A model generated the notes under the pieces. The model ran no database searches, was not told the DNA's origin, and worked only from the letters and a program-made list of their open reading frames with translations. A DNA stretch of 14,791 nucleotides from CAZKFN01 sp964552035 (lineage in GTDB: Bacteria; Bacteroidota; Bacteroidia; Flavobacteriales_E; Vicingaceae). The translations under genes were made by a program, and so were the position numbers. Location of the stretch: positions 1 through 14,791 of the forward strand of contig CAZKFN010000060.1 in NCBI GenBank assembly GCA_964552035.1. Reading direction: 5' to 3'. Positions 1-6,884 of the stretch are shown piece by piece (the stretch's first letter is position 1; each line of letters starts with the position of its first letter).

Positions 1-62
1 TTTTCAAATATAGTTCGACAAATTTTTATTACTTCGTCATATTGTTGTGAAGTATTTGACAT
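1..62 (-). CDS. DUF1599-like protein, N-terminal fragment
   Basis: Reading leftward from an ATG at 62-60, the frame stays open to the window edge and encodes 20 residues starting MSNTSQQYDEVIKICRTIFE. The pattern (Q-x-D-x-V-I-x-x-C-R-x-x-F) resembles the start of the DUF1599 family (nucleotide modification associated domain 1), small soluble proteins of unknown biochemical role that, as I recall, often lie divergently next to folP in Bacteroidota. Only the first tenth or so of the protein is present, so the assignment rests on this short match plus gene context. The start lies 22 bp from the folP start, so the two genes must share or overlap their promoter DNA. The alternative is an unrelated gene with a chance match. 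Confidence 0.6.
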   Translation of the reverse strand, partial: MSNTSQQYDEVIKICRTIFE

Positions 63-72
63 GCTTTTCTAG

Positions 73-80
73 TAATTTTG
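73..80 (+). promoter_or_regulatory. Candidate -7 promoter element for folP (possibly leaderless)
   Basis: TAATTTTG matches the Bacteroidota -7 consensus TAnnTTTG exactly. It ends only 4 nt before the folP ATG, so transcription would begin at or within a few bases of the start codon, giving a leaderless or nearly leaderless mRNA. The closest TTTG (55-58) is 14 nt upstream, shorter than the usual spacing of about 19-21, so the -33 match is poor. The match may be chance in AT-rich DNA. Confidence 0.35.
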
Positions 81-84
81 AATT

Positions 85-951
85 ATGAATAATAATTACG
101 AAAATACTCTTTTTAAAACAAATTACAGCATCAACATCAAAGGGAAATTAACGGACTTTTCCACAGTGAAAATTATGGCTATTGTCAACCTTACCTCCGA
201 TTCTTTTTATGAAGGTTCTAGGATTAAAGATGAAAAAATACTATTTAAAAAAGTGGAGGATTTTCTTGCTGCAGGCTCCGAATTTATTGATATTGGCGCT
301 TTTAGCAGTCGCCCTGGCTCAAGATTAATTACAGAAGAAGAAGAAAGAAATATTTTATTTCCCACTTTAGAAAAGCTCGTACAGAGTTTTCCTAAAGCTA
401 TTTTTTCCATTGATACGTATCGTTCTTCCATTGCTCACGAAGCCGTTCAAATAGGAGCATCTCTTATCAACGACATCTCTGCTGGAAGATATGATGAACA
501 AATGTTTGAGACCATTGCAAAATTAAAAGTGCCTTATATTATAATGCACATGCAAGGAGATCCACAAAATATGCAAAACGACCCAACCTATGAAAATGTT
601 TTTACCGAGGTATTCCAATTCTTCACAAAAAAAATAAGCACTTTAGTTAAAATGGGCGTAAACGACATCATCATAGACCCTGGATTTGGCTTTGGCAAAA
701 GTTTGAGTCATAATTATCAATTGTTAAAAAAATTATCTTATTTTCACGCTTTAGATGTACCAATTTTAGTGGGTTTAAGTAGAAAAGGTATGATACAAAA
801 AGTTATCCACTCTACTGCTGAAAACGCATTAAATGGAACCTCTGCTGCTCATACGCTTGCCGCTTTAAACGGGGCAAATATCATCAGAGTTCACGACCCT
901 AAAGAAGCAAAAGAAGTATTACAAATTGTAGACTATTATCAAAAGCAGTAA
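85..951 (+). CDS. folP: Dihydropteroate synthase
   Basis: Cytoplasmic folate-pathway enzyme that condenses 7,8-dihydropterin pyrophosphate with p-aminobenzoate to give dihydropteroate; it is the sulfonamide target. The TIM-barrel motifs are in order: loop 1 NLTSDSF (35-41), DIGAFSSRPGS (69-79), IDTYR (109-113), NDIS (129-132), MHMQGDP (154-160), DPGFGFGKS (198-206), GLSRKG (230-235) and the terminal RVHD (268-271). At 288 residues the length is normal, with about 15 residues ahead of the usual N-terminus. The ATG at 85 is the only one before Met31, which is too late, so the start is secure. Loop 1 has Ser38 where the family motif NxTPDSF has Pro. The TxRPG loop reads SSRPG, which I recall as common in Bacteroidota. 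cdaA follows after 16 nt, probably in the same operon. Confidence 0.96.
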   Translation: MNNNYENTLFKTNYSINIKGKLTDFSTVKIMAIVNLTSDSFYEGSRIKDEKILFKKVEDFLAAGSEFIDIGAFSSRPGSRLITEEEERNILFPTLEKLVQSFPKAIFSIDTYRSSIAHEAVQIGASLINDISAGRYDEQMFETIAKLKVPYIIMHMQGDPQNMQNDPTYENVFTEVFQFFTKKISTLVKMGVNDIIIDPGFGFGKSLSHNYQLLKKLSYFHALDVPILVGLSRKGMIQKVIHSTAENALNGTSAAHTLAALNGANIIRVHDPKEAKEVLQIVDYYQKQ

Positions 952-967
952 TATTGTTATCTAAATT

Positions 968-1771
968 ATGGCAAATCTCATTTTGAACAACATGCTTTAT
1001 ATTACCATAGCTTGGTTGGATATTCTAGATATTCTGCTTGTTGCTATTCTTTTATATCAGCTCTACAAACTTATCAAAGGTACAGTTGCCATCCGAATCT
1101 TTATAGGAATTCTAGCTATCTATCTCTTATGGAAGGTGGTTTCTGCCATTAAAATGGAATTGTTATCCGAAATTTTAGGTCAATTTATTGGAGTTGGTGT
1201 TTTGGCTTTAATCATTGTTTTTCAACAAGAAATACGTCACTTTTTAATTCTTTTAGGCTCTCAAAGTCCACTAGGAAGCAGTGGAATGTTTAAACGGTTA
1301 ATGAATTGGTCTAAAAATGAAGATGGTCAAGAAACTATTAACATTAAAGCTTTAACAAAAGCATGCTTTAATATGTCAAGAACTAAAACTGGTGCTTTGA
1401 TTGTTTTGGCCGTAGAATCAGAATTAAAATTTCATGCTTCAACCGGAGATGAGATAGATGCTAAACTTTCTGCCAATCTTTTAGAGACCATCTTTTTTAC
1501 CAACAGCCCCCTTCACGATGGTGCCGTTATTATTCACCAAAATAGAATTGTAGCTGCTCGATGCATACTCCCTGTTTCAGATAAAGATATTCCTTCACAA
1601 TATGGCTTAAGACATAGGGCTGCACTTGGTATTACAGAAAATACTAATGCACTAGCTATCGTCGTTTCAGAAGAAACAGGTGAAATTACTGTAGCCAAAG
1701 ATTCTAAATTACTCTACGATTTAAGCCTTGAAGAATTAAGAAACCTTTTAGAAACTGAAGTTAATAAATAA
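968..1771 (+). CDS. cdaA: Diadenylate cyclase (c-di-AMP synthase), CdaA type
   Basis: Membrane-anchored enzyme that makes the second messenger c-di-AMP from two ATP. The N-terminal third has about three hydrophobic segments (roughly 10-32, 38-60 and 68-88), as in CdaA/DacA. The DAC domain follows, with the catalytic DGA motif at 184-186 (within LHDGAVII) and RHR at 215-217 (within YGLRHRAALG). The length of 267 is typical and the C-terminus ends soon after the domain. In Firmicutes the gene sits with cdaR and glmM. Here it follows folP by 16 nt and neither cdaR nor glmM is present; I recall folP-cdaA as a recurrent Bacteroidota arrangement. The spacer to folP is too short for its own promoter plus leader, so co-transcription is likely. 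Confidence 0.95.
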   Translation: MANLILNNMLYITIAWLDILDILLVAILLYQLYKLIKGTVAIRIFIGILAIYLLWKVVSAIKMELLSEILGQFIGVGVLALIIVFQQEIRHFLILLGSQSPLGSSGMFKRLMNWSKNEDGQETINIKALTKACFNMSRTKTGALIVLAVESELKFHASTGDEIDAKLSANLLETIFFTNSPLHDGAVIIHQNRIVAARCILPVSDKDIPSQYGLRHRAALGITENTNALAIVVSEETGEITVAKDSKLLYDLSLEELRNLLETEVNK

Positions 1772-1815
1772 TTAATTTTAATTCTACTTAAAACTTAAAT
1801 TATCTTATCAAAATT

Positions 1816-2151
1816 ATGAGCAAAAAAAGTAATAAAAATAGAATTATTTACTCCACTAATCCTAATTACTCCTATGAAGAAGAAGAGGAAATGGATACCC
1901 TTCCTCCTCGAGAACAGACTCTAGAAGTTCATCTTGAAAAGAAAAACAGAGCGGGAAAAGCAGCAGTGGTAATCAAAGGCTTTATAGGTTTAGAAGAAGA
2001 TTTAAAACAATTAGGAAAAGAATTGAAAGCCGCTTGTGGTGTTGGAGGAAGTACAAAAAACGGAAATATTATTATCCAAGGAGATGATAGAGTTAAAGTA
2101 ATGGATCTACTTAAAAGAAAAGGTTACCAAGTTAAACGTGTTGGTGGCTAA
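1816..2151 (+). CDS. SUI1/eIF1-like translation factor (YciH family)
   Basis: A 111-residue protein with a charged, acidic N-terminal segment (including an EEEEE run near 21-25) and a C-terminal SUI1 domain (about 35-111). The domain shows the family pattern of a beta strand before KGF, the stretch GLEEDLKQLGKELK, the turn CGVGGS and the strand NIIIQGD, ending in GYQVKRVGG. Archaeal and eukaryotic eIF1 controls start-codon selection. The E. coli homologue YciH affects initiation fidelity in vitro and has been proposed to act under stress; the role in Bacteroidota is not established. It lies 44 nt after cdaA on the same strand, and I see no clear promoter in the gap. Its TAA overlaps the stop codon of the convergent carbonic-anhydrase-like gene by two bases. 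Confidence 0.93.
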   Translation: MSKKSNKNRIIYSTNPNYSYEEEEEMDTLPPREQTLEVHLEKKNRAGKAAVVIKGFIGLEEDLKQLGKELKAACGVGGSTKNGNIIIQGDDRVKVMDLLKRKGYQVKRVGG

Positions 2152-2750
2152 TCTTTCTTGTTTTTAAGGTCTTCCCAGGTTTGGAATAAACTCTCTTGCT
2201 TTGGCCTATTCAGGGGTAATTCCGTAAGGGGTTCAACCGCTCCCCAATGGTTTTTCATTTCTTGAGAAAGTTGTTGATATAATTGTGTTCCTTTAGTTTT
2301 CCATACTATCATTTCATCGCTAACTTCTTTAATTTTTTTAGCTGGATTACCTACAATTAATGAACGTTTTTCAAACACTTCTTTAGCTTTCACAAAAGAT
2401 AAGGCGCCAACAATACATTCATCACCTATAACAGCATCGTCCATAATTACGGCATTCATTCCAATCAAGGCATTTTTTCCTATTTGAGCTCCATGAATAA
2501 TGGCTCCATGCCCAATATGAGCCCCTTCTTTTAATCGAACCGTTACTCCAGGAAACATGTGTATAGTACAATTTTCTTGTACATTACAACCATCTTCAAT
2601 GACAATTCCTCCCCAATCCCCTCGAATAGCAGCAGAAGGACCCACATATACATTTTTTCCAATAATAACATTTCCCGTAACTGATGCCAAAGGATGAACG
2701 AAAGAAGAAGGGTGAACTACGGGTGTAAAACCTTTAAATTGATAAATCAT
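2148..2750 (-). CDS. Gamma-class carbonic anhydrase-like hexapeptide protein (PaaY/YrdA family)
   Basis: A 200-residue protein with a left-handed beta-helix made of hexapeptide repeats from about residue 15 to 140 (for example VTGNVIIGKNVYVGPSA and HIGHGAIIHGAQIGKNALIG). The three histidines expected to bind the metal in gamma-carbonic anhydrases are present: His64 (in TIHMFPG), His81 and His86 (in HIGHGAIIHG), with the 5-residue spacing of the last two seen in archaeal Cam. The C-terminal region is helical and closes the trimer in this family. Likely cytoplasmic; the activity may be carbonic anhydrase or a PaaY-like thioesterase, and sequence alone does not decide. The ATG follows the pcm stop by only 3 nt, so the two are one transcription unit and probably translationally coupled. 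Its TAG overlaps the stop of the SUI1 gene. Confidence 0.92.
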   Translation of the reverse strand: MIYQFKGFTPVVHPSSFVHPLASVTGNVIIGKNVYVGPSAAIRGDWGGIVIEDGCNVQENCTIHMFPGVTVRLKEGAHIGHGAIIHGAQIGKNALIGMNAVIMDDAVIGDECIVGALSFVKAKEVFEKRSLIVGNPAKKIKEVSDEMIVWKTKGTQLYQQLSQEMKNHWGAVEPLTELPLNRPKQESLFQTWEDLKNKKD

Positions 2751-2753
2751 AAT

Positions 2754-3407
2754 TCAGGTATTAAAAGATTTGTCTGGAAGCATGGGTACAAAACTAAAAT
2801 CACCAAAAGACTCCTCTTTAAATTCATTCTCAGCAACCTTGGTGTATCGTTTCATTTCTTGTTTTTCTCCCTCCCCTAAAGGTACCACAAGCATACCTCC
2901 CACTTTAAGCTGCTCCTTTAATTCATCGGAAATATAGGGAGCTGCAGCTGTAATAATTATTTTATCAAAGGGTGCATAACCTGGTAATCCTTTATAACCA
3001 TCTCCAAAAAACAGTTTGGGAAAATAACCTAATTTATTCAGTTGGGTTTTAGATTTTAAATAAAGAGAACGATGTCTTTCTATGGAATAAACCATTGCTC
3101 CTAACTCAAGGAGCACACAACTTTGATAACCACTCCCCGTTCCAATTTCAAGTACTTTTTCTCTTGGTTGAACTTCCAATAATTGACTTTGAAAAGCAAC
3201 GGTATAAGGTTGTGAAATCGTTTGGTCAGCGCCAATAGGGAATGCTTGATCTTTATAGGCGAATTTCAAAAATGCATTGTCCATAAAAAGGTGACGAGGA
3301 ATTTTATTAATTGCCTCAAGTACTGCTTCATCAGTAATTCCTTTTGCGATTAGCTGCTCCAGCAGCTTTTTCCTCAATCCCTTATGTAGAAAAGTATCTT
3401 GTAACAT
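2754..3407 (-). CDS. pcm: Protein-L-isoaspartate O-methyltransferase
   Basis: Cytoplasmic SAM-dependent repair enzyme that methylates isoaspartyl residues formed by damage to Asn/Asp, letting them revert. The 217-residue sequence has the usual family order: N-terminal helices with AINKIPRHLF, the family signature GADQTISQPY (about 58-67), the SAM-binding motif VLEIGTGSGYQ (about 84-94), GDGYKGLP (about 135-142), and the strand-turn FDKIIITAAAP (about 147-157). The length is standard. First gene of a two-gene minus-strand unit with the gamma-carbonic-anhydrase-like gene 3 nt downstream. It starts 139 bp from the divergent oxidoreductase. Its own promoter is unclear: the best candidates on the minus strand are one-mismatch matches to TAnnTTTG at 3411-3418 and 3425-3432. 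Confidence 0.96.
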   Translation of the reverse strand: MLQDTFLHKGLRKKLLEQLIAKGITDEAVLEAINKIPRHLFMDNAFLKFAYKDQAFPIGADQTISQPYTVAFQSQLLEVQPREKVLEIGTGSGYQSCVLLELGAMVYSIERHRSLYLKSKTQLNKLGYFPKLFFGDGYKGLPGYAPFDKIIITAAAPYISDELKEQLKVGGMLVVPLGEGEKQEMKRYTKVAENEFKEESFGDFSFVPMLPDKSFNT

Positions 3408-3469
3408 AATACAAAAGAACGAAAGAAAGTTAAATATAAGAAGAAAAGTATTTAGCCTTTATCATCATT

Positions 3470-3495
3470 AAGTTGTTGATAATAGAAAACAACTT
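3470..3495. repeat. Inverted repeat AAGTTGTT-N10-AACAACTT in divergent spacer
   Basis: Perfect 8-bp arms at 3470-3477 and 3488-3495, separated by 10 bp, so equivalent points on the arms lie about 18 bp apart, near two helical turns. It lies between divergently transcribed pcm and the oxidoreductase and touches a TTTG (3494-3497) that could be a -33 element for the rightward gene. This could be an operator for a dimeric regulator; no regulator gene is adjacent. Confidence 0.4.
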
Positions 3496-3529
3496 TGAAG
3501 GTTTTACGGAACAAATATCCGTTATTTTG
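3494..3529 (+). promoter_or_regulatory. Weak candidate promoter for the oxidoreductase operon
   Basis: TTTG at 3494-3497 and TTATTTTG at 3522-3529 (one mismatch to TAnnTTTG), separated by 24 bp, which is longer than usual. The predicted start would leave a leader of about 12 nt before the ATG at 3547. The overlapping inverted repeats ACGGA/TCCGT (3506-3510 and 3518-3522) and TTTTACG/CGTAAAA (3502-3508 and 3530-3536) cover the same DNA. Tentative. Confidence 0.28.
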
Positions 3530-3546
3530 CGTAAAATAGTAAGGTT

Positions 3547-4536
3547 ATGATAAAAGTAGGTGTATTAGGTGCCGGACATTTAGGTAAGATTCATATAAAA
3601 GTACTTCAAACACTTAAGCAATATGAACTTGTTGGTTTTTATGATATAGATCAGGCTACAGCCGAAAAGGTAGAAAAGGAATTTGGGGTTCAAGCTTTTG
3701 AATCTTATGAGAAATTAATTTCACTTGTTGATGTGGTAGATGTAGTTACCCCTACTTTATCTCATTTTAAATATGCTTCTGCAGCACTAAAAAAATCTAA
3801 ACATGTATTTATAGAAAAGCCAATTACCCACACAGTACAAGAAGCACAGAAGCTAATTGACTTAGCAGAAGAAGCCAATGTAAAAGTGCAAATTGGACAT
3901 GTGGAGCGTTTTAATCCTGCTTATACAGCCGCTGCACCTTTTATTGAGCACCCAATGTTTATTGAAACCCATAGGTTGGCGCTTTTTAATCCAAGAGGAA
4001 CGGACGTTTCTGTAGTTTTAGACTTGATGATTCATGATTTAGACATCGTTTTAAGTTTGGTAAAAAGCAACATTAAAAGAATCAGTGCAAGTGGGGTAGC
4101 TGTGGTATCCGACACACCAGATATCACCAACGTAAGGATTGAATTTGACAACGGTTGTGTAGCCAACCTCACTGCCAGTAGAATATCCTTAAAAAATATG
4201 AGAAAAACTAGACTTTTTCAAAGGGATGCTTATATTTCCATAGATTTCCTTGAAAAAGAGGCGGAAATTGTTCGATTGAGCACCGTTGAAGGAGAAGTAG
4301 ATCCTCTTTCTATCACCATTGATCTTGGAGAAGGAAAAGGCCAGAAACAAATTTATTTTGAAAAGCCAGATATTGAAGAAAATAATGCTATACAAGATGA
4401 GTTAGAAGCCTTTGCGCAAAGCATTCAAAACAACAAACCTGCAGTAGTAAGTATCTATGACGGGTACAATGCTTTAGATATTGCCCATAAAATTATAGAA
4501 AAGCTAAATATTACTAAAGAAAATTTGGCAATATAG
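3547..4536 (+). CDS. Gfo/Idh/MocA oxidoreductase, GnnA-like (UDP-sugar dehydrogenase family)
   Basis: A 329-residue NAD(P)-dependent oxidoreductase. The N-terminal Rossmann domain opens with VGVLGAGHLGKIH (4-16; G-x-G-x-x-G) and carries the family EKP motif at 90-92. The substrate domain includes GHVERFNPAY (about 117-126), RGTDVSVVLDLMIHDLDIVL with the catalytic DxxxHD pattern at Asp159/His163/Asp164, and NGCVANLTASR. The last three blocks closely resemble GnnA, the UDP-GlcNAc 3-dehydrogenase that feeds 2,3-diamino lipid A synthesis with GnnB. No aminotransferase is adjacent, so the substrate is unproven; a nucleotide sugar is likely given the phosphoglycosyl transferase two genes downstream. 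The next gene starts after 47 nt, probably in the same operon. The family call is firm and the substrate is inference. Confidence 0.85.
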   Translation: MIKVGVLGAGHLGKIHIKVLQTLKQYELVGFYDIDQATAEKVEKEFGVQAFESYEKLISLVDVVDVVTPTLSHFKYASAALKKSKHVFIEKPITHTVQEAQKLIDLAEEANVKVQIGHVERFNPAYTAAAPFIEHPMFIETHRLALFNPRGTDVSVVLDLMIHDLDIVLSLVKSNIKRISASGVAVVSDTPDITNVRIEFDNGCVANLTASRISLKNMRKTRLFQRDAYISIDFLEKEAEIVRLSTVEGEVDPLSITIDLGEGKGQKQIYFEKPDIEENNAIQDELEAFAQSIQNNKPAVVSIYDGYNALDIAHKIIEKLNITKENLAI

Positions 4537-4583
4537 ACAATATAGAAATGCAACTTCCGTTGATTTAAATGCTAGTTTAAACC

Positions 4584-5444
4584 ATGAAAACAAACATTAT
4601 ATTTCTCTTTCCTTTTATTTTAATATTGCTACTTTCTGCTTGTAAGATGGATTCTCTAGAAGCTCCAATTCCTGGGTATCTTCACATAGACAAAATACTC
4701 GTAAAAAATCTCCCTCCAAGAAGTGATACTGCAACTAGCCAAATCGTAGATTCATGGGTATACATCAATGATCAGCTACTTGGAAGTTTTGAGCTGCCCA
4801 CAACTATTCCCATCCAAGATTTAGGAAAAGTTAATCTTAAAATTCGCGGAGGAATTCTTAATAATGGAATAAGTAACAGCCGAATAGCATATCCCTTTTA
4901 TGAACAATACGAAGTAGATACAGTATTTAATCCCGAAGAAGAATTAAAAATTTCTCCTGTGGTTACTTATAGTGATAAAACAGAATTTGAAGAACCTTGG
5001 TCGGGAGAAGATTTTGAAAGTAGTATCAACTTTGAGAATCATCCCAACAGCGATACCGTCTTAATCAGAGAAACTGATAAAAACAAAGTGAAAAAAGGAA
5101 ATGCTTCTGGTGCTGCCTATTTGGATGCTGAAATGACTTTTTTTGAAGCCTATACTCCCACTTTCTCAAATATCCCTAGAGGAACCTCACCTGTTTATTT
5201 AGAATTGGATTATAAATGCACTCACGATATTGTAATTAGTGTTTATTACAACAACAGAAGCATTCAATTACCTATTGTTAATTTAAGGGCGAAGGCTTTA
5301 TGGAATAAAGTATATGTAGAATTAAGACCAGTCTTCACCGAATTATCTACAGCACAAAATTTCAATCTTGCAATAGGTTATACTAAACCTAAGGGCGTGC
5401 AGGGTGAATTACTTATTGATAATGTAAAGCTTCTTCATTTCTAA
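4584..5444 (+). CDS. Conserved-type lipoprotein coupled to a sugar transferase gene
   Basis: A 286-residue predicted lipoprotein: a hydrophobic N-terminus and lipobox LSAC, with Cys20 as the acylated residue. Asp and Glu occur shortly after the Cys (KMDSLEA), so outer-membrane placement is likely. The mature part is rich in beta-strand-like segments. The first part (about 25-110) contains VDSWVYINDQLLGSFELP and VNLKIRGGI, reminiscent of PEGA-like beta domains. The last part (about 145-286) has the look of a jelly-roll or galactose-binding-like module (paired strands, ending ELLIDNVKLLHF). I do not recognise a named family. The stop codon TAA and the ATG of the transferase overlap in TAATG, so the two are probably translationally coupled, which suggests a role in cell-surface polysaccharide work. 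The function is unknown. Confidence 0.85.
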   Translation: MKTNIIFLFPFILILLLSACKMDSLEAPIPGYLHIDKILVKNLPPRSDTATSQIVDSWVYINDQLLGSFELPTTIPIQDLGKVNLKIRGGILNNGISNSRIAYPFYEQYEVDTVFNPEEELKISPVVTYSDKTEFEEPWSGEDFESSINFENHPNSDTVLIRETDKNKVKKGNASGAAYLDAEMTFFEAYTPTFSNIPRGTSPVYLELDYKCTHDIVISVYYNNRSIQLPIVNLRAKALWNKVYVELRPVFTELSTAQNFNLAIGYTKPKGVQGELLIDNVKLLHF

Positions 5445-6859
5445 TGAATAAAAGGCTACAGACCATAAAGTACATCTTTTTTGACATGCTTGCAGCTGCT
5501 ATAGCATGGTCTTCGTTTTTTCGATTTAGAAAAATTCATCTTGAAACACCTAAATATGGCTATGATATTCCCATTGATTTTGATGAAAAATATTTCATTG
5601 CGCTTATTTTCGTTCCCATAGGTTGGGTCTTATTCTATACAGCTACAGGGTTTTATAGAAGCAGCTATAGAAAATCAAGACTAAAAGAACTTGGGCAAAC
5701 CTTAGCCTCAACTTTATTTGGCTGTACCTTTTTATTTTTTATCCTCATTTTAGACGATGACGTCAACAGCTATAAGGACTATTACCTCTCTTATCTCTAT
5801 CTTTTATTTACACATTTTTGTTTTACCTTTCTTTTCCGTTTTCTAATCACAAGTAGAACTGTTTACCGTATTCAAAATAGGATTATAGGTTTTAAGACCA
5901 TTATAATAGGCTCTCATAAAAATGCTGAGGGCATCTTTTGCGATATGGAAAAAGAAAAAAAATCATATGGAAATCAATTCATTGGTTATGTTAGTATCAA
6001 AAGTAAAAATGGAGGCTTGTTAAAAGATAAACTCCCATTTTTAGGAAATATTAAAGATTTACAGAAGATTATTCATGAAAATAAAATTGAGGAAGCTATT
6101 ATTGCTATAGAGCCTAATGAGCATCCCAATTTGGATTATATTATTAGCGAATTGGAAAAGTTAAATGTGCTCATCAAGGTTATTCCTGACATGTATGATA
6201 TACTCTCAGGATCTGTAAAAATGACTTCTATTTTTGGTGCTGTTCTCATTACAATTAATAGGGAAATTATGCCTGCTTGGCAGCAGACCATAAAAAGATT
6301 GTTAGATATACTCCTCTCTTTATTGGTATTGATTGTCTTTAGCCCTGTTTATCTGATTGTAGGGTTTATAGTAGCACTTGGTTCAAAAGGACCTGTTATC
6401 TTCTCGCAAGAACGCATTGGAATCCATGGCAAACCTTTCTTTATTTATAAATTTAGATCCATGTATGTTGATGCAGAAAAAGACGGTCCCGCACTTTCTA
6501 GTGAAAATGATTCTAGAATCACAAACTTTGGTCGTTTTATGCGAAAAACAAGGCTGGATGAAATTCCTCAGTTTTACAACGTCCTCTTAGGAGAAATGTC
6601 TTTAGTAGGTCCACGACCAGAAAGACAGTTTTTTATAGATCAAATTGTACAAAAAGCACCACATTACAATCATCTTTTAAAAGTAAGACCGGGAATTACT
6701 TCATGGGGTCAAGTGAAATATGGATATGCAGAAAATGTGGATCAAATGATAGAACGTTTAAAATTTGACATTATCTATATAGAGAATATGTCTCTTTTAG
6801 TAGATTTTAAGATTTTAATTCACACCATATTAATTGTTTTAAAGGGTAGTGGAAAATAA
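5444..6859 (+). CDS. Polyprenyl-phosphate sugar phosphotransferase (WcaJ/WbaP type)
   Basis: A 471-residue membrane phosphoglycosyl transferase that moves a sugar-1-phosphate from a UDP-sugar to undecaprenyl phosphate, the first committed step of a surface glycan. The N-terminal half has hydrophobic segments at about 9-25, 50-70, 83-103 and 112-136. A Rossmann-like CoA_binding_3 region follows (about 150-250; KTIIIGSHKNAEG). The C-terminal bacterial sugar transferase domain (about 283-471) has a membrane-associated helix (285-313), KFRSM (336-340), the catalytic Asp-Glu pair 372-373 in RLDEIPQ, SLVGPRPE (386-393) and RPGITSWGQV (415-424). The length is normal for the full WcaJ architecture. 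Its ATG overlaps the lipoprotein stop. No other glycan genes are in the window, so the glycan made is unknown. Confidence 0.93.
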   Translation: MNKRLQTIKYIFFDMLAAAIAWSSFFRFRKIHLETPKYGYDIPIDFDEKYFIALIFVPIGWVLFYTATGFYRSSYRKSRLKELGQTLASTLFGCTFLFFILILDDDVNSYKDYYLSYLYLLFTHFCFTFLFRFLITSRTVYRIQNRIIGFKTIIIGSHKNAEGIFCDMEKEKKSYGNQFIGYVSIKSKNGGLLKDKLPFLGNIKDLQKIIHENKIEEAIIAIEPNEHPNLDYIISELEKLNVLIKVIPDMYDILSGSVKMTSIFGAVLITINREIMPAWQQTIKRLLDILLSLLVLIVFSPVYLIVGFIVALGSKGPVIFSQERIGIHGKPFFIYKFRSMYVDAEKDGPALSSENDSRITNFGRFMRKTRLDEIPQFYNVLLGEMSLVGPRPERQFFIDQIVQKAPHYNHLLKVRPGITSWGQVKYGYAENVDQMIERLKFDIIYIENMSLLVDFKILIHTILIVLKGSGK

Positions 6860-6884
6860 TTTTTTTTATCTAACCCCCAATCTT

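Noticed and set aside
63..84. c-di-AMP riboswitch ahead of folP-cdaA
   Set aside because: The spacer between the divergent start codons is only 22 bp and cannot hold a riboswitch.
4189..4395. Open frame antisense to the oxidoreductase gene
   Set aside because: It falls wholly within a well-conserved enzyme gene, and its composition (Phe/Ile/Ser-rich) is typical of AT-rich antisense reading.
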